From positions 2,616,001-2,680,000 of the forward strand of contig NZ_FO538765.1 of assembly GCF_000968135.1 (NCBI RefSeq): a DNA stretch of 64,000 nucleotides, written 5' to 3'. Below the pieces are notes generated by a model. It was not told the DNA's origin and ran no database searches. It worked only from the letters and a program-made list of their open reading frames with translations. This document shows positions 8,357-18,091 of this stretch, in pieces. Each line of letters opens with the position of its first letter. Position 1 is the first letter of the stretch. Source of the DNA: Magnetospira sp. QH-2 (GTDB lineage Bacteria > Pseudomonadota > Alphaproteobacteria > Rhodospirillales > Magnetospiraceae). A program made the translations under genes and the position numbers.

Positions 8357-8814
8357 GGATTGGCGACCCCCGATGTTGCGAAAAAATGTCGATCAAAACG
8401 GCAGCCCGTTGTTTAGCGGCTGCGGGACGCGGGATCAAGGGCCGGGGTGCCCTCACGGTGGGCGACCAAAAGGTCGCGGCGGCCGCAGGCGTTTTTTTTG
8501 ATGGAACTCTCCGAGGAAACCCTCCGCGCCCCTGGCGCAAAGGCCGACATTTTCATCGGTTGAACTCCATTGTTGACCGGTTTCGTTGCGGCGGTACCAC
8601 GGGGCCAACAAGACTGAATGCGCATTCATGGGTTTTTCCGAGTCGAGGAGTCTGCCGGTATCGGGGACCATGTCCCGGCGCAACGCCTTCAATCCCCTTG
8701 CACGGCCAAATGAAATGTGTATAGTCCCGGCCTTCAGTCTTCCTGCCGGGATTGGCCCGGCTATGCCCGCACGTCTTCGTGGGGGCTGAGAGAAGCCATA
8801 GGGAGAGACAGATT
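8357..8814. other. Divergent intergenic region fabD / rpsF
   Basis: This 458-bp region has no convincing gene. It holds the rpsF promoter candidate near its right end. Near 8462-8477 a perfect GCGACC-AAAA-GGTCGC hairpin occurs, followed 14 bases later by eight T (8492-8499); the gap is too long for a standard terminator. Short ORFs here are not codon-like. Confidence 0.6.
8698..8725 (+). promoter_or_regulatory. Sigma-70-type promoter of the rpsF operon
   Basis: TTGCAC (8698-8703) and TATAGT (8720-8725) are spaced by 16 bases, about 90 bases upstream of the rpsF start. The fit to the housekeeping consensus is good and there is no competing candidate in the same stretch. Confidence 0.55.
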
Positions 8815-9267
8815 ATGTCTTTGTACGAATGCGTGTTTATCGCGCGCCAGGACATTTCCGCCCAGCAGGTGGATGCTCTGGGAGATGCCTTCACCACGGT
8901 CCTCACGGACAATGGCGGCGAAGTCAATAAGCGCGAGTATTGGGGCCTGCGTAGCCTCGCCTACAAAATCAAGAAGAACCGCAAGGGCCACTATGTGATG
9001 TTCCACATTGATGCCCCGGCCGCCGCCATTCATGAAATGGAACGGCAGATGCAGTTGAATGAAGACGTTCTGCGCTTCTTGACCCTGCGCATGGAAGAGC
9101 TTGAAGAAGGCCCGTCCATCATGATGCAGAACAAGGATCGGGGCGACCGCCCGGACCGTCCGCGCCGGGACCGGGATGACCGTCCGCGCCGTGACGACCG
9201 CCCGCGCCGCGATGATCGTCCCCGGGACGACGCGCCCGCCGCCGCCCCCGCCGAAGGAGCCGAATAA
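8815..9267 (+). CDS. rpsF: 30S ribosomal protein bS6
   Basis: This 150-residue small-subunit protein bS6 binds next to bS18 on the platform. The normal fold covers about residues 1-105 ([40 protein letters not shown]). Beyond it lies a tail of about 40 residues built of repeated D-R-P-R-R-D units and a final alanine-proline run. Such charged tails are common in alphaproteobacterial bS6. The ATG at 8815 is the family start. Its stop overlaps the rpsR start by one base. Confidence 0.97.
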   Translation: MSLYECVFIARQDISAQQVDALGDAFTTVLTDNGGEVNKREYWGLRSLAYKIKKNRKGHYVMFHIDAPAAAIHEMERQMQLNEDVLRFLTLRMEELEEGPSIMMQNKDRGDRPDRPRRDRDDRPRRDDRPRRDDRPRDDAPAAAPAEGAE

Positions 9268-9506
9268 TGAGCAAGCCCGCACCCCGCCGCCCGTTTTTCC
9301 GGCGCCGCAAGACCTGCCCGTTCTCCGGCGATGGCGCTCCGAAGATCGACTACAAGGACATCCGTCTGCTGGGTCGCTTCATTTCCGAGCGTGGCAAGAT
9401 CGTGCCGAGCCGGATCACTGCCGTTTCCGGCAAGAAGCAGCGTGAACTGGCCAAGGCCATCAAGCGCGCCCGATATCTGGGACTGCTGCCTTACGTGCTG
9501 AAGTAG
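9267..9506 (+). CDS. rpsR: 30S ribosomal protein bS18
   Basis: This 79-residue basic protein is bS18, partner of bS6 on the 30S platform. Recognisable parts are [15 protein letters not shown], the [19 protein letters not shown] helix and the end [13 protein letters not shown]. The start overlaps the rpsF stop (TAATG), so translation is probably coupled. Confidence 0.97.
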   Translation: MSKPAPRRPFFRRRKTCPFSGDGAPKIDYKDIRLLGRFISERGKIVPSRITAVSGKKQRELAKAIKRARYLGLLPYVLK

Positions 9507-9532
9507 GCGCGGAACCCACCCACGGGGCCGAC

Positions 9533-10477
9533 ATGTCGAAAGAGACCATCACGGCCATCGCGGCCGGAGCTTTCAGCGGCTTGTTGGCCTTGAGCTGGGT
9601 CAGCGGGAATCCCTTTGGTATTCTGCTGACCTATGCAGCGCCCCTGCCCCTTTATTGGGTCGGACTGTCCCTTGGAACAAGGGCGCTGCTGACCAGTTGC
9701 CTGGCCGGGCTGGCGATTTCGGTCGTCGCGCTCGGTCCGCTTCCGGCCATGGCCTATGCCCTGGTGCATGTGGCTCCGGCCACCATGGTGGTCCGTTTCG
9801 CTCTGCTGAGTCAGCAAGACGAAAGCGACGGATCGAAAGTGGTCTGGTACCCGACCGGGCATGTGTTGGTCTGGTTGACGCTAATGACGGCGGCCATGCT
9901 TATGGTCATGTCCGTCTTTCTTCTGGGATCGGGGATCGCCCTGAGCCAGGAGATCGAAGAGATGTTGACGCGGCTGTTGTCGCCGCTTCTTGCCGCTGGC
10001 ACCGAGGCCGAGGTGAAGGAGTGGGTCACGATGGTGGCAGCCATTTTCCCCGGGTTGGTCGGAACCTCCTGGGTGATCATGGTGGTGGCCAACGGCGCCG
10101 CGGCGCAGGCGATCCTGACGCGTACCGGGCGAAATCTCCGCCCGTCGCCGAAGATGGCCAACCTGACGGTGCCCAGTTGGGCGCCGGTGCCTTTGGTGGT
10201 TGCCGCCGCTTTCGCGCTGGTCGCCAACGGAGAGTTTGAGTACCTCGGCCGGAACATGGTGATTGTGCTGGCCGTACCGTCGTTTTTCGTCGGGCTTGCC
10301 TTGGTGCATGCCCTGGCGCCCCGGTTCCCGCAACCGTTGCTGATCCTGGGCGTGTTTTATATGTTGGTGGTCTTTGTCGCCTGGTCCATGGCGGTAGTGG
10401 CTGCAATTGGTTTTGTCGAGCAATTGATCGGCTTCCGCCAGCGGTTGGCGGCCCCCGGTCAGCGCACGGGAGAGTAA
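9533..10477 (+). CDS. DUF2232 multi-pass membrane protein
   Basis: This 314-residue protein has about eight hydrophobic segments and matches the DUF2232 (YybS-like) membrane family by layout and position. In many alphaproteobacteria one such gene sits between rpsR and rplI, exactly as here (26 bases after rpsR, 4 before rplI). Its molecular role is unknown; the ribosomal operon context suggests co-expression rather than a ribosome function. No catalytic motif is evident. Confidence 0.82.
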   Translation: MSKETITAIAAGAFSGLLALSWVSGNPFGILLTYAAPLPLYWVGLSLGTRALLTSCLAGLAISVVALGPLPAMAYALVHVAPATMVVRFALLSQQDESDGSKVVWYPTGHVLVWLTLMTAAMLMVMSVFLLGSGIALSQEIEEMLTRLLSPLLAAGTEAEVKEWVTMVAAIFPGLVGTSWVIMVVANGAAAQAILTRTGRNLRPSPKMANLTVPSWAPVPLVVAAAFALVANGEFEYLGRNMVIVLAVPSFFVGLALVHALAPRFPQPLLILGVFYMLVVFVAWSMAVVAAIGFVEQLIGFRQRLAAPGQRTGE

Positions 10478-10481
10478 GGTT

Positions 10482-11132
10482 ATGGATGTCATTCTGCTGG
10501 AACGCGTCGAGAAATTGGGTCAGATGGGAGACGTGGTCAACGTCAAGCCCGGCTATGCCCGCAACTATCTGCTGCCGCAGAAGAAAGCTCTGAGGGCCAC
10601 CGAGGCCAACAAGGCGGTCTTCGATGGTCAGAAGGCCCAATTGGAGGCCGACAACCTGCAGCGGCGTCAAGAAGCCGAGGCCGTGGCCGAGAAGATGGTC
10701 GATGTATCGGTCATCATCCTGCGTCAGGCCGGCGAGGCCGGGCAGCTTTACGGATCGGCCAACAGCCGGGACGTGGCCACCGCCCTCACCGAGGACGGCT
10801 ACACCGTTAGCCGCAGCCAGATCGAGCTGGCCCATCCGATCAAGTCCGTGGGCATGCACGAAGTGATCGTCCGCCTGCACCCGGAAGTGGCCGTGACGGT
10901 CACGGTCAACGTGGCCCGCACCGCCGAGGAAGCGCAGATCCAGGTCGAGACCGGCGCCGCCGTCTTGGGTGGCGAAGAGGAAGAGGAAAACACCGATCTG
11001 CCGCCCATGGGCTATAGCGAAGACGAACCCATGGACGCGGAGGCCGCCGAAGGCGAAGCGGGCGACGAAGCCCCCGCCGAGGAAGAGGCTGCGTCGGTGG
11101 TAGACGAGACCACCGAACAAGAAACCGCCTAA
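10482..11132 (+). CDS. rplI: 50S ribosomal protein bL9
   Basis: This 216-residue large-subunit protein bL9 has the N-terminal rRNA-binding domain ([30 protein letters not shown], split here only by reading), a connecting helix and a C-terminal domain ending near residue 150. The remaining 65 residues are almost entirely acidic and alanine-rich (E, D, A), an extension seen in alphaproteobacteria. It closes the rpsF operon and is followed by a terminator. Confidence 0.96.
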   Translation: MDVILLERVEKLGQMGDVVNVKPGYARNYLLPQKKALRATEANKAVFDGQKAQLEADNLQRRQEAEAVAEKMVDVSVIILRQAGEAGQLYGSANSRDVATALTEDGYTVSRSQIELAHPIKSVGMHEVIVRLHPEVAVTVTVNVARTAEEAQIQVETGAAVLGGEEEEENTDLPPMGYSEDEPMDAEAAEGEAGDEAPAEEEAASVVDETTEQETA

Positions 11133-11163
11133 TCGGCACAATTCTTTTCCACAGGTTATACAG

Positions 11164-11191
11164 ACGGCGCGGTCTTGGATCGCGCCGTTTT
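11164..11191 (+). terminator. Rho-independent terminator after rplI
   Basis: An 8-bp stem ACGGCGCG / CGCGCCGT with a 9-base loop is followed by TTTT. It lies 31 bases after the rplI stop and ends the ribosomal operon before dnaB. Confidence 0.78.
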
Positions 11192-11364
11192 ACTGTGTTC
11201 AGTTATCCACAACGAAAGCAGTGGTAGCACTAGAGGCATAGCCGCAAGGAAACCATTTTATGTGTTTATCGTCAAAGCCTTATACTGACTAATTCGCTTA
11301 GTAGGAACCCCTCTGGAACATCCCTAGCCTTCCTATTAATAGCAATAGATAATAGTATCCACAC

Positions 11365-12885
11365 ATGGAGAATATCAGTGACGAACATGGTTCGCCCCCT
11401 CCGCCGGGAGACGAACCCCATACCTATTCCGACCCTGTTCCCGGCGGGTTGCCGGAGCGCGATGCGTTCCGTGCGCCACCGCGGAACTATGAAGCTGAAA
11501 AATCTCTTATCGGCGCAATCTTAGCGAACAACAGGGCCCATGAACGAGTCGCTGAGTTCTTGCGTCCAGAGCACTTTGCCGACCCAGTCAACGGTATGGT
11601 TTTTGAGGCTATCACTCTGCTAGTTGAACGCAGCCTGATAGCTGATTTGGTCACACTCAGGAACTACTTCGAATCGAATCAGCAATTAGCTGACGTGGGC
11701 GGGATACGCTATCTGACAGAGCTGGCTGATGCTGCGGTAACCATCATCAATGCCACCGAATATGGTCGCATTATTTATGACTTGCACCTCAAAAGAGAAC
11801 TGATCGACCTGGGTGAAGAGGTGGTCAACTCGGCCTTCGATTCCAATGTGGGCGAGACCGCCAACAGCCAGATCGAGGCGGCGGAACAACGGCTTTACGA
11901 CCTGGCTACCTCGGGCGAGACCGAAGGCGGCTTCAAGCCGTTCAAGGATTCGGTCCTGGGCGCGCTCAACGCGGCGGAGGCGGCCCACAAGCGGACCACA
12001 GGCCTGGCGGGCTGTACCACCGGGCTGCGCGACCTGGACAAGATGCTCGGCGGGCTGCATTCCTCGGACCTGCTGATCCTCGCCGGACGACCTTCCATGG
12101 GTAAGACCGCCCTGGCTACCAACATCGCCTATAACGCCGCCTACTCCCATGCCCGCACCAATGGCGAGGAAGGCGCGGTGGTCGGCTTCTTCTCGCTGGA
12201 AATGAGTGCCGAGCAATTGGCCGCCCGTATCATTTCCCAGGAAGTGCAGATTTCATCGGACCGCATGCGCAAGGGCGAACTGTCCAACGACGAGTTCACC
12301 CGCCTGGTCTCGGCCAGTCAGGCACTCTATCAACTGCCCTTTTTCATCGATGACACCCCGGCGCTGACCGTCTCGGCCCTGCGCACCCGGGCCCGGCGAC
12401 TGAAGCGCCAGCATGGCCTGAGCATGATCGTGGTGGATTACCTGCAACTGATCTCCGGCGCCGGCAACAAGAACGAAAACCGCGTGCAGGAACTGTCCGA
12501 AATCACTCGGGGCCTGAAGACCCTGGCCAAGGAACTGAACCTGCCGGTGATCGCTTTGTCGCAGCTGTCCCGCGCCGTGGAACAGCGGGAACCGCCACGC
12601 CCGCAGCTCTCGGATCTGCGTGAATCGGGCTCCATCGAACAGGATGCCGACGTGGTCATGTTCATCTACCGCGCCGAATATTACCTGGAACGCAAACGCC
12701 CCGACGCGGACGATGTGGAAAAGGCCGCCAAGTGGGAGGAGCGCCTGGACCGGGTGCGCAATCTGGCCGATGTGATCATCGCCAAGCAGCGTCATGGCCC
12801 CGTGGGCGACATCACCTTGCAGTTCACCGGACAATTCACTCGCTTCGGAGACCTGGACACCACGCACGGCGGCGACTACGAATAG
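11365..12885 (+). CDS. dnaB: Replicative DNA helicase DnaB
   Basis: This 506-residue hexameric helicase unwinds the fork 5' to 3'. It has an N-terminal DnaB domain (about 40-150), a linker helix and a RecA-like motor with Walker A GRPSMGKT (241-248), the FFSLEMSAEQLA segment, Walker B IVVDYLQLI and the arginine-finger region near ADVIIAKQRHGP. The first 35 residues are proline-rich and poorly conserved. It has a 230-bp upstream gap after the rplI terminator, so it is probably transcribed separately. Confidence 0.97.
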   Translation: MENISDEHGSPPPPGDEPHTYSDPVPGGLPERDAFRAPPRNYEAEKSLIGAILANNRAHERVAEFLRPEHFADPVNGMVFEAITLLVERSLIADLVTLRNYFESNQQLADVGGIRYLTELADAAVTIINATEYGRIIYDLHLKRELIDLGEEVVNSAFDSNVGETANSQIEAAEQRLYDLATSGETEGGFKPFKDSVLGALNAAEAAHKRTTGLAGCTTGLRDLDKMLGGLHSSDLLILAGRPSMGKTALATNIAYNAAYSHARTNGEEGAVVGFFSLEMSAEQLAARIISQEVQISSDRMRKGELSNDEFTRLVSASQALYQLPFFIDDTPALTVSALRTRARRLKRQHGLSMIVVDYLQLISGAGNKNENRVQELSEITRGLKTLAKELNLPVIALSQLSRAVEQREPPRPQLSDLRESGSIEQDADVVMFIYRAEYYLERKRPDADDVEKAAKWEERLDRVRNLADVIIAKQRHGPVGDITLQFTGQFTRFGDLDTTHGGDYE

Positions 12886-12913
12886 GATCCAGAAACCTCG
12901 CGGCGATTGCATG

Positions 12914-12980
12914 CTTCGACAAGCTCAGCACGAGGCTGTAAGAATTGCAATTATGGAGCCTCACCCCGAGCCTGTCGAAG
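12914..12980. repeat. Short palindromic repeat (CTTCGACA..GAGG type)
   Basis: Two imperfect inverted arms (12914-12936 and 12958-12980) contain the CTTCGACAAGCTCAG and GAGCCTGTCGAAG motifs that also occur inside family-1 repeats and between iscA and hscB. It follows dnaB by about 30 bases and may act as its terminator-like hairpin. Confidence 0.7.
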
Positions 12981-13035
12981 GGTGAGGCGTGCCAGCCAGC
13001 GAAAAGCCTTTTCACGCCTCGACCACTATGGTGCC

Positions 13036-14154
13036 ATGAAAAAGACCGAAGCCCGAACCGGAGCCATCCTGACCATCGATCTGAAAGCGCTGGTCGATAA
13101 CTGGCGGCTATTGCGAGACCGTGTGGCACCCCGCCAATGCGCCGCCGTGGTCAAGGCCGATGCCTATGGCCTGGGCATGAACCGCGTGGCCCAAGCCCTG
13201 TGGAACGCAGGCTGCAAGGTGTTCTTTGTGGCTCAGATCGAGGAAGCCACGACCCTGCGCAAGAGACTGCGCGAGGCCGAGATCCATGTGCTCAACGGCC
13301 TGCTGGAAGGTACCGAATCCGATTTTCTGGCCCAAAACCTCATTCCGGTGCTCAACGACATCCATCAAATCCGTGCTTGGACTCAATTCTGCGGCCAGAC
13401 ACCTCGCCCTTGCGATATTCATCTGGATACGGGCATGTCCCGTCTGGGCCTGTCCCCGGAGGAAACGGAACAACTGATCGCCGATACGGATCTCTGCCAG
13501 GCATTGGCACCGAGCCTGATCATGAGCCACCTGGCCTGCGCCGATAGCCCGAACCACAAGATGAACAGCGGACAGCTGGAAGAGTTCACAACCTTGAGGC
13601 AGCGGCTGGATGCGGCAGGTCTGCGCGCGCCCGGTTCTATCGCCAACTCCTCGGGGATCTTCCTCGGAGCCGACTATCATTTCGACCTGGCCCGGCCCGG
13701 CGTGGCGATCTATGGCGTCAACCCGACCCCCGACAACCCTAACCCCATGGCGCAAGTAGTTCGGTTGCAAGCAAAAATCCTGCAAGTCCGTACAATTGAC
13801 ACCCCCCGGGCGGTTGGATATGGTGCCACCCATCGCGTCTGGGGTCCGTCCCGCATCGCCACGGTTGGCGTCGGTTATGCGGATGGCTTTTTGCGCACGA
13901 TCAGTAACAGGGGGCGAGCCTTCATCAAAGACCATCGCGCCCCGGTGGTGGGACGCATCTCCATGGACCTGACGACCCTCGACGTGACCGCTGTCCCAGA
14001 ACAGCTGACCCAGCCAGGGTGTATGGTGGATCTGATCGGCCCCCACAGCACGGTGGACGACGTCGCCCAGGCAGCGGGGACCATTGGCTATGAGATCCTC
14101 ACAGGCCTTGGCAATCGCTTTCTGCGGGTCTACAGCAACGGGCCAGGCGCATGA
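13036..14154 (+). CDS. alr: Alanine racemase
   Basis: This 372-residue PLP enzyme makes D-alanine for peptidoglycan. The PLP lysine is K40 in AVVKADAYGLG, and the second catalytic tyrosine lies in GVGYADGF near residue 275. The substrate-binding GRISMDLTTLDVT motif follows. The ATG at 13036 gives the family length; longer in-frame starts run into the palindromic repeat. Its last bases overlap the start of the next gene (ATGA), so it is co-transcribed with the lipid ABC pair. Confidence 0.95.
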   Translation: MKKTEARTGAILTIDLKALVDNWRLLRDRVAPRQCAAVVKADAYGLGMNRVAQALWNAGCKVFFVAQIEEATTLRKRLREAEIHVLNGLLEGTESDFLAQNLIPVLNDIHQIRAWTQFCGQTPRPCDIHLDTGMSRLGLSPEETEQLIADTDLCQALAPSLIMSHLACADSPNHKMNSGQLEEFTTLRQRLDAAGLRAPGSIANSSGIFLGADYHFDLARPGVAIYGVNPTPDNPNPMAQVVRLQAKILQVRTIDTPRAVGYGATHRVWGPSRIATVGVGYADGFLRTISNRGRAFIKDHRAPVVGRISMDLTTLDVTAVPEQLTQPGCMVDLIGPHSTVDDVAQAAGTIGYEILTGLGNRFLRVYSNGPGA

Positions 14155-14927
14155 TCAATCCACTTCGCCCCATTGGCCGCGCGTCTCTGGCGATCCTGGC
14201 TACAACCGGACGGCTGACCCTGTTCACCGGCGAGGCGCTGTCCCATTGCGTCCGCCCGCCTTTTTACATGCGCAACATCCTGCATGCGATTGTCGAGATC
14301 GGCTATTTCTCGTTGCCGGTGGTTGGCCTGACCGCGTTGTTCGCGGGCATGGTGTTGGCGCTGCAAAGCTATACCGGGTTCTCCCGCTTTTCCGCCGAGG
14401 GCGCCGTTGCCAGCGTGGTGGTGCTGTCTTTGACCCGGGAACTGGGACCGGTGCTGGCGGGCCTGATGGTCGCCGGTCGCATCGGCGCCTCCATGGCCGC
14501 CGAGATCGGCACCATGCGGGTCACAGAGCAAGTGGACGCCCTGACCACCTTGTCCACCAACCCGATGAAATACCTGGTGGCACCCCGCTTGATCGCAGGC
14601 ATATTGATGCTGCCGCTGTTGGTGTTCGTCGCCGATATCATCGGCGTGTTCGGCGGCTATCTGGTGGCGGTCTACAAGCTCGGCTTCAACCCGGCCAACT
14701 ATCTGCAAAGCACCTGGGACTTCCTGGAAGTCCAAGATGTGGTCTCCGGCCTGGTCAAGGCCAGCGTGTTCGGCTTTCTTACCACCTTGATGGGCTGTTA
14801 CCATGGCTATAATTCCAAGGGCGGCGCTCAAGGGGTTGGTACCGCAACCACCAATGCCGTGGTTTCCGCTTCCATATTGATCCTCTGCTTTGACTATATC
14901 CTGACGGAGATCTTTTTCGCCTCATGA
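14151..14927 (+). CDS. MlaE-type lipid ABC transporter permease
   Basis: This 258-residue inner-membrane permease of the MlaE/YrbE family has about five to six membrane helices and the conserved core LTRELGPVLAGLMVAGRIGASMAAEIGTMRVTEQVDAL (read in pieces), including the EQVDAL coupling motif. Such permeases move phospholipids or related lipids between membranes with a MlaF ATPase and usually an MCE-domain protein. It overlaps alr by 4 bases and the ATPase gene by 4 bases. No MCE protein is encoded next to it here. Confidence 0.88.
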   Translation: MINPLRPIGRASLAILATTGRLTLFTGEALSHCVRPPFYMRNILHAIVEIGYFSLPVVGLTALFAGMVLALQSYTGFSRFSAEGAVASVVVLSLTRELGPVLAGLMVAGRIGASMAAEIGTMRVTEQVDALTTLSTNPMKYLVAPRLIAGILMLPLLVFVADIIGVFGGYLVAVYKLGFNPANYLQSTWDFLEVQDVVSGLVKASVFGFLTTLMGCYHGYNSKGGAQGVGTATTNAVVSASILILCFDYILTEIFFAS

Positions 14928-15700
14928 CCGAGCAGCCCGTAAAAATCAGCATGCGCGACGTTCACAAGTCCTTCGGCGACAAGAAGGTCCTGCGCGGTGT
15001 CGATTTGGACGTGGGCGTGGGCGAGAGCGTCGTGGTCATCGGCGGGTCGGGTACCGGCAAGTCGGTCACCTTGAAATGCATCCTCGGCATGCTGTGGCCT
15101 AACAAAGGCTCCATCGAAGTGGATGGCGAACAGGTGGTTGGAATACGGGGCCGTGCCCGGGAACGGGTGAATAAGAAATTCGGTATGCTGTTCCAGGGCG
15201 CCGCTCTGTTCGATTCCCTACCGGTGTGGGAAAACATCGCATTCGGGCTCCTAGCCGAACACCGCTGTTCGCGCCATGACGCCCACGACATCGCGGTACA
15301 GAAGCTGGCCATGGTCGGCCTTGATCCCGCGGTGGCCAACCTTCAACCTTCGGAGCTGTCCGGCGGCATGCAAAAGCGCGTCGGTCTGGCCCGCGCCATT
15401 GCCACCGATCCGGAAATCATCTTTTTCGACGAGCCGACCACCGGGTTGGACCCGATCATGGCCGACGTGATCAATGATCTGATCGTCAAGGTGACCCGCG
15501 AGATGGGGGCCACCGCCCTCTCCATCACCCATGACATGGCCAGCGCCCGCAAGATCGCCAACCGCATTGCCATGCTCTATGAGGGCCAGATCATCTGGGC
15601 CGGGCCGACCGAAGACATCGACAATTCCGGCAACGAATACGTCGATCAGTTCATCAACGGCCGCGCCGATGGCCCGATCCAGATGGCGGTGCGGCGCTGA
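14924..15700 (+). CDS. MlaF-type lipid ABC transporter ATPase
   Basis: This 258-residue ABC ATPase pairs with the MlaE-like permease. Walker A is GGSGTGKS (about 43-50), the signature is LSGGMQKRVGLARA, Walker B IIFFDEPTTGLDP, and the switch histidine is in SITHDMASA. These are the MlaF/Ttg2A sub-family forms. It overlaps the permease gene by 4 bases. The substrate is inferred from family only. Confidence 0.9.
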   Translation: MTEQPVKISMRDVHKSFGDKKVLRGVDLDVGVGESVVVIGGSGTGKSVTLKCILGMLWPNKGSIEVDGEQVVGIRGRARERVNKKFGMLFQGAALFDSLPVWENIAFGLLAEHRCSRHDAHDIAVQKLAMVGLDPAVANLQPSELSGGMQKRVGLARAIATDPEIIFFDEPTTGLDPIMADVINDLIVKVTREMGATALSITHDMASARKIANRIAMLYEGQIIWAGPTEDIDNSGNEYVDQFINGRADGPIQMAVRR

Positions 15701-15726
15701 CAGGTGATATTGTCGGAGGAATAACC

Positions 15727-16017
15727 ATGACCGTCTCCAAGATCCTGATGACCGTTGCGGGCCTCGCTTTTGCCGCCGTGATGCTGTTTTCCCTTTCGGT
15801 GATGAACTCCATGGCCAGCAATATGGAGTCCATGGCTAAAAACATGGATTCCATGGCCCAGCGCATGGAGGTCATGGCCGTCAGTGTCCCGGAAATGAGC
15901 ACCACCATGAAAACCATGGCCGAGGACATGCGCTCCATGCAGCAAAGCATGCAGAAGCTGAACCCCCTGACGGGCGGCAGCACCCCCATGAAGATGTTCA
16001 ATCCGATGGGCCGCTAA
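15727..16017 (+). CDS. Small membrane-anchored Met-rich coiled-coil protein
   Basis: This 96-residue protein is unrecognised. It starts with a hydrophobic helix (about 8-27) that could be an uncleaved anchor, then a heptad-like run in which methionine recurs every three or four residues (MASNMESMAKNMDSMAQR and on), about 17% methionine. A strong ribosome site (CGGAGGA) precedes the ATG, and it follows the ABC ATPase by 26 bases in the same direction, so it is probably part of that operon. It stands where an MCE-type partner is often found but has no MCE domain. Confidence 0.72.
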   Translation: MTVSKILMTVAGLAFAAVMLFSLSVMNSMASNMESMAKNMDSMAQRMEVMAVSVPEMSTTMKTMAEDMRSMQQSMQKLNPLTGGSTPMKMFNPMGR

Positions 16018-16039
16018 CGCGAATATTTTGGGGAAAAAC

Positions 16040-16114
16040 TGGTGCCGCCGGAGTGAATTGAACACTCGACCTCGCCCTTACCAAGGGCGCGCTCTACCCC
16101 TGAGCTACGGCGGC
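16040..16114 (-). tRNA. tRNA-Thr (GGT)
   Basis: Read on the minus strand this is a complete cloverleaf: a 7-bp acceptor stem GCCGCCG/CGGCGGC, discriminator A and encoded CCA (16040-16042), D arm TAGCTCAG..., anticodon stem CGCCC/GGGCG with loop TTGGTAA (anticodon GGT, threonine), and T arm GAGTG-TTCAATT-CACTC. Confidence 0.96.
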
Positions 16115-16223
16115 ACTGGGAAAGTGGGCGGAAATTGCCATAGGCCATCGGGGGATGCAAGGACTTTTCCGCTAACATCCGGGAATGATTGACGCCCGTG
16201 AACCAGAAGGGCAGGATCCCGCC

Positions 16224-16388
16224 ATGACACAGGAAAAAACCGCCACACCTGCACCCGACAAGGCAACGGAAAGCCGCCGCGACAAACAGGCGGAAGCCCT
16301 GCGCGCCAACCTGGCCAAACGCAAACAACAGCAAAGGGCGCGAAAGTCTCCGGACAAAAACGAGCCGATCTCCGATCCGGACTCCTGA
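16224..16388 (+). CDS. Small charged hypothetical protein upstream of murA
   Basis: This is a 54-residue hydrophilic protein (67 if the ATG at 16185 is used) rich in K, R, Q, D and E with a helical core DKQAEALRANLAKRKQQQRARK. I do not recognise a function. Its position just upstream of murA in the same direction resembles small conserved ORFs seen there in other alphaproteobacteria. GCAGGA 10 bases before the ATG at 16224 favours the shorter form. Confidence 0.55.
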   Translation: MTQEKTATPAPDKATESRRDKQAEALRANLAKRKQQQRARKSPDKNEPISDPDS

Positions 16389-16511
16389 TCGCCGTATTTG
16401 CGGCGCATTGCCGCCTTGAACACCGGCCATGTTGAGGGTATGACCCTCTTCTTTCTTTCTTCCGGGTCCCGACCACCCTATCGGGTGCCCGACCAGCATT
16501 CAGGTCAAGGC

Positions 16512-17798
16512 ATGGATCGTATTGTCATCCGGGGCGGCAAGCCTCTTCACGGGACTATCCCCATTGGCGGCGCCAAGAATGCCGCCTTGCCGCTCATGGC
16601 GGCGGCGCTGCTCACCGACGAGACCCTGAGCCTGTCCAATCTGCCCCACCTGGCGGATATCTCCTCCATGGCCAACCTGCTGGTGGAACTGGGGGTCGAT
16701 CTGGGCATGAACGGCCACGCGCCCAACGGTGGCCATGCGGGGCGCACCTTCGACCTGGGCTGTCCCAATATCAAGTCGACCACCGCGCCCTATGACCTGG
16801 TGCGCAAGATGCGCGCCTCGGTGCTGGTTCTGGGTCCCCTGGTGGCCCGTCACGGGGTGGCGCGGGTCTCCCTGCCCGGCGGCTGCGCCATCGGCACAAG
16901 GCCTGTGGACCTGCATCTGACGGCCCTGGAGCAGATGGGGGCCGAGATTGAGCTGACCCAGGGCTATATCGAAGCCCGGGCCCCTCAAGGCCTCAAGGGC
17001 GGCAAGATCATGTTTCCGGTGGTCACCGTTGGCGGCACAGAGAATATTCTCATGGCCGCCACCCTGGCCGAGGGCGAGACGGTGCTGGGCAATGCCGCCC
17101 GCGAGCCGGAAGTCATCGATCTGGCCGAGTGCCTGGTGGCCATGGGCGCCAAGATCGACGGCATCGGCACCGATACCCTGCGCATCCAAGGGGTCGACAG
17201 TCTGCATGGCGCGCATCACACGGTGGTGCCCGACCGCATCGAAACCGGCTCTTATGCCATCGCCGCGGCGATTACCGGCGGCAATCTGCTGTTGGAAGGC
17301 ACGCGTCTGGATCTGATCGGCTCCCTGGCCGATACCCTGCGCAAGGCCGGTGTCGAGATCACCGAGGAATCCGGTGGCCTGCGGGTCGCGCGCATGAACG
17401 GCCTGCACGGGGTCGACATGATGACCGAGCCCTATCCCGGCTTCCCCACCGACATGCAAGCCCAGGCCATGGCCCTGATGGCCACCGCCGAGGGTGCCTC
17501 CATGATCACCGAGACCATCTTCGAGAACCGCTTCATGCATGTGCCGGAGCTCTGTCGAATGGGTGCCGACATCAATGTACATGGCGCCTCGGCCATCGTG
17601 CGCGGCGTGGGGCAATTATCCGGCGCCCCGGTGATGGCCACCGACCTACGCGCCTCCATGTCCCTGGTGCTGGCCGGATTGGCGGCCGGCGGCGAGACGG
17701 AAATCAACCGGGTCTATCACCTGGACCGCGGCTACGAGCGCCTGGAAGACAAGCTATCGGCCTGTGGTGCCCTAATCGAAAGGGTTAAGGGCGCTTGA
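16512..17798 (+). CDS. murA: UDP-GlcNAc 1-carboxyvinyltransferase
   Basis: This 428-residue enzyme transfers enolpyruvate to UDP-N-acetylglucosamine, the first committed step of peptidoglycan synthesis. The catalytic cysteine is C125 in [11 protein letters not shown], the fosfomycin target. The N-terminal [20 protein letters not shown] segment and the late [11 protein letters not shown] and DLRAS motifs are typical. The ATG at 16512 matches the family start; the open frame extends 38 codons further upstream without conserved sequence. Confidence 0.97.
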   Translation: MDRIVIRGGKPLHGTIPIGGAKNAALPLMAAALLTDETLSLSNLPHLADISSMANLLVELGVDLGMNGHAPNGGHAGRTFDLGCPNIKSTTAPYDLVRKMRASVLVLGPLVARHGVARVSLPGGCAIGTRPVDLHLTALEQMGAEIELTQGYIEARAPQGLKGGKIMFPVVTVGGTENILMAATLAEGETVLGNAAREPEVIDLAECLVAMGAKIDGIGTDTLRIQGVDSLHGAHHTVVPDRIETGSYAIAAAITGGNLLLEGTRLDLIGSLADTLRKAGVEITEESGGLRVARMNGLHGVDMMTEPYPGFPTDMQAQAMALMATAEGASMITETIFENRFMHVPELCRMGADINVHGASAIVRGVGQLSGAPVMATDLRASMSLVLAGLAAGGETEINRVYHLDRGYERLEDKLSACGALIERVKGA

Positions 17799-17862
17799 CT
17801 TTGGGACCAGAAAAGGTATTTCATAACCTCTTTCTTCGCACCTGCAACATGGAGAGCGACCA

Positions 17863-18063
17863 ATGGCGAAATACTTGGTAAACGGCATGACCTGCGGCGG
17901 CTGCGCCTCATCCGTGGAAAAAGCCATCAAGGAACTGGCCGCCGATAGCACCGTGACCGTCGACCTGGAAGCCAAGACCGTCACCGTCGGCGGCGTCGAT
18001 GATGCAGCGGTGGTCCAGCAGGCAGTGGAAAACGCCGGGTTCGAGTTCAACGGACCTGCTTGA
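17863..18063 (+). CDS. Heavy-metal-associated (HMA) domain protein, CopZ-like
   Basis: This 66-residue single HMA domain has the metal-binding motif GMTCGGCASS with C11 and C14, and a ferredoxin-like beta-alpha-beta pattern. Such proteins carry Cu(I) to a P-type ATPase or repressor. No copper ATPase is encoded nearby, so the partner is elsewhere. A ribosome site GGAGAG precedes the ATG. Confidence 0.88.
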   Translation: MAKYLVNGMTCGGCASSVEKAIKELAADSTVTVDLEAKTVTVGGVDDAAVVQQAVENAGFEFNGPA

Positions 18064-18091
18064 GGGAAAAGCACGGGATAGGGTATTCCAA

